Under the pieces are notes generated by a model. It was not told the DNA's origin. It made no database searches and worked only from the letters and a program-made list of their open reading frames with translations. 24,507 bases of DNA from contig LCOU01000002.1 of assembly GCA_001003205.1 (NCBI GenBank), positions 1 to 24,507 of the forward strand, in the 5' to 3' direction. The position numbers were made by a program, and so were the translations under genes. Positions within the stretch are counted from its first letter, which is position 1; every line of letters begins with the position of its first letter. Shown here piece after piece: positions 19,793 to 24,507 of this stretch. This DNA comes from Parcubacteria group bacterium GW2011_GWA2_47_8b. Lineage in GTDB: Bacteria > Patescibacteriota > Minisyncoccia > UBA6257 > WO2-44-18.

Positions 19793-22405
19793 ATGCCTAA
19801 TTTCAACCGTTTCACAATCAGGGCGCAGGAGGCGATACAAAGCGCTCAAGAGCTTGCCGCCCAGCGAAATCACGGCGAATTTAAAATTGTTCACCTTCTT
19901 TTTGCGTTAATTAGCGACGAGCAATCCTTGGTTCGTCCCATGCTGGTCAAGGCCGGCGTCAATTTGGATGTCTTATATAGGGAGATTGAGGAAGAGCTCA
20001 AAAAAATGCCCAAGATTTTTACGACTTCCAATGTCGGCCAGCTTTATCTTTCACCGGAGTTGATGCAGGTTTTGGATAAGGCCGGTAAAATCGCCATTTC
20101 CCAAAAGGACGAATATATTTCCTGCGAGCATTTGCTTTTGGGCATTTTAGACTTCGCTTCCTCGGCGCAAAAAATATTGGAAAGATTCGGGTTGAAACGA
20201 GACGCGGCTTTTCGGGCGCTGGCGCAACTGCGCGGCTCCGCGCGGGTAACCGATGAAAGTCCCGAGAGTAAATTTCAGGTTTTGGAAAAATACGCCGTCA
20301 ATCTTACCGATCGGGCGCGCGAGGGGAAATTGGATCCGGTTATCGGCCGTAGCGAAGAGTTGCACCGCTTGATTCAGGTTTTGAGCCGCCGCACCAAAAA
20401 CAATCCGGTTTTGATAGGGGAGTCGGGGGTGGGCAAGACGGCGATTGTTGAAGGGCTCGCCCAAAGAATTATTTCCGGCGACGTTCCTGAAACCCTAAAA
20501 GACAAAGAAATTATTATGCTTGACTTGGGGTCGCTCATTGCCGGCACTAAATTCCGCGGCGAGTTTGAGGACCGGCTCAAGGCTTTTGTTAAGGAAATTC
20601 AGAATGCCGCCGGCCGGCTTATTTTATTCATTGACGAAATTCATATGATTGTCGGCGCTGGCGCCGCCGAGGGCGCCATTGACGCCTCCAATCTCCTTAA
20701 GTCACCGCTCGCCCGCGGCGAACTTCATGCCATTGGCGCCACCACCACCAGGGAGTACCAGCGTCACATAGAGAAAGACGCGGCCTTGGAGCGCCGTTTT
20801 CAGCCCATCGTAGTTGAGGAACCCAGCGTTGAGGACGCGGTTCTGATTTTGCGCGGGCTTAAGGAAAAATACGAAATGCATCACGGTTTGCGCATTAGCG
20901 ACGAGGCGATTATCGCCGCCGTTAATCTTTCGGCGCGTTATATCAGCGACCGTTTTTTGCCGGACAAGGCCATTGATTTAATTGACGAGGCGGCGGCGGC
21001 TCGCCGCCTGGAAGCCGAAAGCCTGCCGACGGAAATAGAGAAGGTAAGGCGTGAAATTACCCGCAACGAAGTGGAGCGCTCGGCAATAAGCGGAGATGCC
21101 TCGCCTAATAGCAAGGCTCGTCTTAAAGTTCTCAAAGACTCAATTGAAAAACTTAAATCAAAAGACGAAGATTTGTCGGCTTCCTGGCGCGGGGAAAAAC
21201 TTGCCATGGAAAATTTGCACAATCTTCGCAAAAAAATAGATGACCTCAAGCGCCAGGCGGAAGTGGCGGAACGGGAAGGAAATTTGGAAGGGGTGGCAAA
21301 AATAATTTACGGTACTTTGCCGCAGGCCGAGAAGGATTACAAAAATTTTGAGAAAAAGAATGCCAAATCCGGCGGCTTTATCAGAGAATCGGTTGACCCT
21401 GAAGACATCGCGGCGGTGGTTTCCCGCTGGACGGGCATTCCGGTCAGCAGAATGCTGGAATCAGAAGCGAAAAAATTGACGCGCATTGAGGAGACGCTGG
21501 GTCAGAGAGTTATCGGCCAGAGCGAAGCCTTGAGCGCCGTTGCCAATTCGTTGCGGCGGGCGAGGGCCGGTTTGGCGGACGAGAATCGGCCGCTGGGTTC
21601 CTTTATGTTTTTAGGCCCAACCGGCGTAGGCAAAACCGAACTGGCCCGTACGCTGGCCGAATTTATGTTCAATGACGAAAAAGCGATTGTCCGCATTGAT
21701 ATGTCGGAATATATGGAAAAGCATTCCGTTGCCCGATTGATTGGTTCGCCGCCGGGCTATGTTGGTTTTGAGGACGGCGGTCAACTTACCGAAATCATTA
21801 GGCATCGCCCGTACAGTTTGATTTTGTTTGATGAAATTGAAAAAGCTCACCCCGAGGTATTCAATATCTTGTTGCAAATTTTGGACAACGGCCGATTGAC
21901 CGATGGCAAGGGTAAGCTGGTCAACTTCAAGAACGCGATTATTATTATGACCTCCAATGTTGGCAGCCAGTACTTCAAGGAAATGTCCAGGTTGGGATTT
22001 GTCTCCGATGGCAATCAGGCGGAGGCCAAAGAAGCTGATTTAAAAGAAAGGATTTTGGAATCTCTGAAGCGCACGTTCAAGCCGGAATTTTTGAACCGCA
22101 TAGATGAAACCGTCGTATTTAATACGCTCCGCAAAAAAGAAATAGAAAAAATAGTTGATTTGCAGGTTGAAATGCTTAAAGAGAGGCTAAAGGAGCGCAA
22201 TATTAAAATTAATATTGATACGGCGGCCAAGAAATATATAGTAGATAATGGCTTTGACCCGGAATATGGCGCCAGGCCGATTCGGCGCTTGATTCAAAAA
22301 GCTATTCTGGACAAGCTAGCGGATAAAATTATAGGCGGTCAAATAAAAGATGGCGACAAAGTTAAAATCAGTTTTGAAAAGTCCTCAATTACTGTTAGCT
22401 CTTAA
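19793..22405 (+). CDS. clpB: ClpB-type disaggregase ATPase
   Basis: ClpB is a hexameric AAA+ chaperone that pulls proteins out of aggregates with DnaK. The 870-residue length is typical. It has an N-domain (1-145), NBD1 with Walker A GESGVGKTAIVEGLAQRI at about 207 (Pro of GEPGVGKT replaced by Ser), pore segment GTKFRGEFEDRLKAF and LFIDEIHMIVGAGAAEGAIDASNLLKP-like Walker B, a long coiled-coil M-domain (about 400-530), and NBD2 with GPTGVGKTELARTLAEF at about 608, GSPPGYVGFEDGG and ILFDEIEKAHPEV. The long M-domain favours ClpB over ClpC. It lies 25 bases after the desulfurase gene and overlaps the next gene by 56 bases. Confidence 0.95.
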   Translation: MPNFNRFTIRAQEAIQSAQELAAQRNHGEFKIVHLLFALISDEQSLVRPMLVKAGVNLDVLYREIEEELKKMPKIFTTSNVGQLYLSPELMQVLDKAGKIAISQKDEYISCEHLLLGILDFASSAQKILERFGLKRDAAFRALAQLRGSARVTDESPESKFQVLEKYAVNLTDRAREGKLDPVIGRSEELHRLIQVLSRRTKNNPVLIGESGVGKTAIVEGLAQRIISGDVPETLKDKEIIMLDLGSLIAGTKFRGEFEDRLKAFVKEIQNAAGRLILFIDEIHMIVGAGAAEGAIDASNLLKSPLARGELHAIGATTTREYQRHIEKDAALERRFQPIVVEEPSVEDAVLILRGLKEKYEMHHGLRISDEAIIAAVNLSARYISDRFLPDKAIDLIDEAAAARRLEAESLPTEIEKVRREITRNEVERSAISGDASPNSKARLKVLKDSIEKLKSKDEDLSASWRGEKLAMENLHNLRKKIDDLKRQAEVAEREGNLEGVAKIIYGTLPQAEKDYKNFEKKNAKSGGFIRESVDPEDIAAVVSRWTGIPVSRMLESEAKKLTRIEETLGQRVIGQSEALSAVANSLRRARAGLADENRPLGSFMFLGPTGVGKTELARTLAEFMFNDEKAIVRIDMSEYMEKHSVARLIGSPPGYVGFEDGGQLTEIIRHRPYSLILFDEIEKAHPEVFNILLQILDNGRLTDGKGKLVNFKNAIIIMTSNVGSQYFKEMSRLGFVSDGNQAEAKEADLKERILESLKRTFKPEFLNRIDETVVFNTLRKKEIEKIVDLQVEMLKERLKERNIKINIDTAAKKYIVDNGFDPEYGARPIRRLIQKAILDKLADKIIGGQIKDGDKVKISFEKSSITVSS

Positions 22406-23057
22406 AGCTGTTGCGTTTGGCATCGGCCTGAACTTTTTGCCGGCGGCGCTTTTTGTGCCGCTGGCTATTTTACTGTACGCAATCCCGTTTTTTAGGACCA
22501 TTGAGCTCATCCGCCCCCTCTCCGTTCTTGTAGTTGTTTCCTTGCTTGCTTTGCGAACTGTAAACAGGTGGGATTACTCGCTGTTTTTGGTTGTATATTT
22601 CGCCTTTTTATTTTATTTGATTTTGGGGATTAAAGACTTAGTCGTGATAAAGAGAGCCGGCTGGTACCGGTTTTTGAACCTGGCGCTGGTGCATATGATC
22701 CTGCTCCTGTTTTTTTACTACAATCAGGAATTTTTCTTGATAAAACTCGTAATCGTCTTCTGCGCGCTTCTATTTTTACTAAAAGAGCTGTTAAAGAATC
22801 GTTTGGTAGTTTGGCTGCTTGCCTTTTTAATGACGCAAAGCATTTGGGCGATTGGCCTCTTGCCAGTTGGTTTTATAAACGCCGCCAATTTTGGACTGCT
22901 CGCCTATTTTATTATGTTGGACTTGGCCGAATATCAACTTTCAGGCCCTGCCTACCGGCAGGCAGGCTATTTGCCTCGCCGACGGATTTTAACAGATGTG
23001 ACTATTTTCGTTTTGTTGGCGCTTTTGATTTTTGCCACGTCCCGTTGGGGGCTTTAA
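22350..23057 (+). CDS. Polytopic membrane protein, unknown function
   Basis: The 235-residue product is very hydrophobic, with about seven predicted transmembrane segments (for example LLALKAVAFGIGLNFLPAALF, YSLFLVVYFAFLFYLILGI, LALVHMILLLFFYY, FLIKLVIVFCALLFLLKEL, NAANFGLLAYFIMLDLAEY, DVTIFVLLALLIFATSRW). I recognise no family. ATG 22350 gives a 56-base overlap with clpB; a TTG start near 22374 would shorten it. Residues about 200-207 (GPAYRQAG) come from an inserted palindromic repeat between the last two membrane segments. Two hairpins follow the stop codon. Confidence 0.65.
   Translation: MATKLKSVLKSPQLLLALKAVAFGIGLNFLPAALFVPLAILLYAIPFFRTIELIRPLSVLVVVSLLALRTVNRWDYSLFLVVYFAFLFYLILGIKDLVVIKRAGWYRFLNLALVHMILLLFFYYNQEFFLIKLVIVFCALLFLLKELLKNRLVVWLLAFLMTQSIWAIGLLPVGFINAANFGLLAYFIMLDLAEYQLSGPAYRQAGYLPRRRILTDVTIFVLLALLIFATSRWGL
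22947..22966 (+). repeat. Palindromic repeat read in frame inside the membrane-protein gene
   Basis: CCTGCCTACCGGCAGGCAGG, a member of the TGCCTGCCGGCAGGCA group, translated as PAYRQAG. Confidence 0.8.
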
Positions 23058-23092
23058 GAGTGTCCCGCTTGCCTGAATTGTCTGTAAGGACC

Positions 23093-23189
23093 GGCGGTTC
23101 TTTTGCCCAGCGGCAAAATCCCGCCTATGGGCTCACCGCGAAACTTTTATTTAACCTCCTATTATAAATAAAAGACCATGCTTTCGCGG
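23093..23189 (+). terminator. Two hairpins after the membrane-protein gene
   Basis: Hairpin 1: GGCGG-TTC-TTTTGCC ... GGCAAAA-TC-CCGCC (23093-23125). Hairpin 2: CCGCGAAA and CTTTTATTTA pair with TAAATAAAAG (23165-23174) and TTTCGCGG (23182-23189). The stretch 23058-23321 has no credible gene. The pair may end transcription or be a structured RNA; neither has a long T-tract directly after it. Confidence 0.4.
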
Positions 23190-23321
23190 CTCCGCCAATT
23201 CCTTTCAGAAGAGTTTGTGTGGGAGTTCGCTCTATGACAGGCGCTCGCTTGGGTTTCGGAGAAAAGAAAGTGGCGGAGGGAGACAAAATGATTCTCTTAG
23301 CAAAACCAAAAGCGCCGTGTT

Positions 23322-24182
23322 TTAGGGTTGAGTGTTGTTATTCAGATATTGCCGGAACTCTTTGCCCAGTTTTTTGTGATGTAGGCCAAAATAGGCCTGG
23401 GCCTGCATAAGGCCGATCATTGAACCGGCATCAAATCGCTTTCCCTTAAAGTGCCACCCGTAAATCCTGCCACCTTCATATATATAGTTCTTTAACGCGT
23501 CGGCCAAGCCGATTTCTTTGCCGTGATACGGGTAGAGCTTGCCTATCTCATCCAAGATGGCAGGCGTCAGCACATACCTTCCTATAATAGTAAGGTTTGA
23601 CGGCGCTTCGGAGGGTGCCGGTTTTTCTATCACATCGGTAATTGGTATTAGGGATTTACCTGCCTGCCGGCAGGCATGGGACTCTGCCCGCCTCGGGTAG
23701 GCAACTACCCCATAACGTGAAACGGATTTTATAGGGACCGACTCCAGAGCCAGCGTTGGGGAGCCCGTTTTATTGAATAAATCTATTAATGTTTTCATGG
23801 GCGGCTTTTTTTCCACCAGCAAGTCATCGCTGAAACAGACGAGAAACGGCCTGCGTTTTAAATACTTTCTAGCGGCAAATACCGCGTCGCCGTTGCCCCA
23901 GGGATTTTTCTGAACGGCGAGGTCAATTTTTACCTTAGACTTTCGCCATTCCGGATCGGTTTTAATAAAATCCAGATATTTTTTAAATTCCGGCTGGTTG
24001 GGTTTGGTTACTATTATAATGTGGCGAATTCCCGCCGCCACAATTTCGTCTATTACATAGTGGACCATCGGACGATCAACGATGCCAATCATTGCCTTCG
24101 GCTGATGAAGCGTTAACGGCATCACTCTGGTTCCCAAACCGGCAACCGGCAATACGGCAATCTTAACGGGGTTGACTTTCAT
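23322..24182 (-). CDS. galU: UTP-glucose-1-phosphate uridylyltransferase-like nucleotidyltransferase
   Basis: The enzyme makes UDP-glucose from UTP and glucose-1-phosphate. The 286-residue protein has the nucleotidyltransferase start AVLPVAGLGTRVMPLTLHQPKAM (usual GLGTRxLPxTKxxPKEM; Lys kept, some positions changed), MVHYVIDEIVAAGIRHIIIVT, a sugar-binding VQKNPWGNGDAVFAA, FLVCFSDDLLVEK with the metal Asp pair, VIEKPAPSEAPSNLTIIGRYVLTPAI and KGKRFDAGSMIGLMQA. It is most like GalU; a dTDP- or CDP-glucose relative is possible. Residues SHACRQAGKS come from an inserted palindromic repeat. It is divergent from the right-edge gene with 26 bases between starts. Confidence 0.88.
   Translation of the reverse strand: MKVNPVKIAVLPVAGLGTRVMPLTLHQPKAMIGIVDRPMVHYVIDEIVAAGIRHIIIVTKPNQPEFKKYLDFIKTDPEWRKSKVKIDLAVQKNPWGNGDAVFAARKYLKRRPFLVCFSDDLLVEKKPPMKTLIDLFNKTGSPTLALESVPIKSVSRYGVVAYPRRAESHACRQAGKSLIPITDVIEKPAPSEAPSNLTIIGRYVLTPAILDEIGKLYPYHGKEIGLADALKNYIYEGGRIYGWHFKGKRFDAGSMIGLMQAQAYFGLHHKKLGKEFRQYLNNNTQP
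23661..23676 (-). repeat. TGCCTGCCGGCAGGCA palindrome read in frame inside galU
   Basis: A perfect 16-bp palindrome, translated on the minus strand as part of SHACRQAGKS, in a loop where GalU proteins vary. Confidence 0.85.
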
Positions 24183-24208
24183 ATACTAGTAGTCTAAATT
24201 AATTCTTA

Positions 24209-24507
24209 ATGTTTGTTAACCAAAAGGTTCAAGAAATCAGTTACGCCTTAATTAGGGTTGCCGCGTACATTCGTCGGCAGGATTTACGGCAAAGGATTGA
24301 GCGATTGGCCTTCCAGCTCTTGGAAGACGTTGCCGGACAAGGTTTTGAAAGCGCGCTTAGAACATCCGCCAGTTTGGAACTTTTGATAAACCTCGGAAAA
24401 AACATATATGAGATAGAGCCGGTTAATGCCAAAATCATTACTGGAGAGGTGGAAACGCTGAATGCGGCAATGCGGCAATTGATTGGTTTGGGGGAAATGC
24501 CGAATTT
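24209..24507 (+). CDS. Partial CDS at right edge, unknown product (N-terminus)
   Basis: ATG 24209 opens a frame that leaves the window after 99 codons: MFVNQKVQEISYALIRVAAYIRRQDLRQRIERLAFQLLEDV, then LRTSASLELLINLGKNIYEIEPVNAKIITGEVETLNAAMRQLIGLGEM. It is all-helical by appearance and rich in Leu, Arg and Glu. It resembles N-termini of uncharacterised Parcubacteria proteins that carry a winged-helix domain further on, but that part is outside the window, so the resemblance is from memory and unproven. No Shine-Dalgarno site is visible. It is divergent from galU. Confidence 0.75.
   Translation, partial: MFVNQKVQEISYALIRVAAYIRRQDLRQRIERLAFQLLEDVAGQGFESALRTSASLELLINLGKNIYEIEPVNAKIITGEVETLNAAMRQLIGLGEMPN

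Noticed and set aside
19793..22405. ClpC rather than ClpB
   Set aside because: The middle coiled-coil domain is long and the sequence layout follows ClpB; no UVR motif lies in the linker.
23219..23410. Small plus-strand frame antisense to the end of galU
   Set aside because: No ribosome site, no recognisable protein, and half of it lies opposite a real gene.

Overview
The window reads as a piece of a small, compact bacterial chromosome of the Candidate Phyla Radiation, most likely a Parcubacteria-type (Patescibacteria) lineage. The grounds are: very tight gene packing with many overlaps; weak or absent Shine-Dalgarno sites at most genes, and at least two -10 boxes lying almost on the start codon; a large secreted cysteine-repeat protein of unknown function; several copies of the TGCCTGCCGGCAGGCA palindrome, four of them read in frame inside genes; and a mixed, moderate GC content. 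The genetic code looks standard, since TGA ends metK. This assignment is inference from gene content; no phylogeny was run.

Layout. 1-345: left edge with a probable minus-strand gene start, a divergent promoter pair and tRNA-Arg. 346-3636: metK, convergent with an operon of a small membrane-anchored protein and a 615-residue cysteine-repeat secreted protein. 3637-4348: a tRNA block (Lys, Val), broken tRNA copies and a run of perfect DNA palindromes. 4349-4890: an insulated cassette encoding a sigma-70-like protein without region 4. 4905-5590: a YraN gene between 110-bp inverted repeats that carry two perfect parS-type sites and four hybrid sites. 5591-5953: non-coding, repeat-rich. 5954-11366: a DedA membrane protein, then an overlapping run glgA, GH57 enzyme, PLD/cardiolipin-synthase-like protein and a damaged yvcK. 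11363-15656 (minus): ftsK, rodZ-like, recA and a DUF2238-like membrane protein. 15665-17101: a phosphohexomutase gene interrupted by a 102-bp insert with inverted-repeat ends. 17126-17491: a small lipoprotein cassette. 17389-18438 (minus): ykuK-like and an RNase H-fold exonuclease. 18466-23057: cysteine desulfurase carrying three in-frame repeat insertions, clpB and a polytopic membrane protein. 23322-24182 (minus): galU-like. 24209 to the right edge: a partial unknown gene.

Functions group into sugar-nucleotide and glucan metabolism (glgA, GH57, phosphohexomutase, galU, yvcK), chromosome handling (ftsK, recA, the parS-like cluster), envelope (RodZ-like, DedA, PLD, Cys-repeat protein) and protein or sulfur housekeeping (clpB, cysteine desulfurase, metK). 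The most striking parts are the parS-like cluster inside mirror-image arms around yraN, the shuffled tRNA/palindrome block beside a truncated sigma-like gene, and the coding palindromic elements in the cysteine desulfurase gene.
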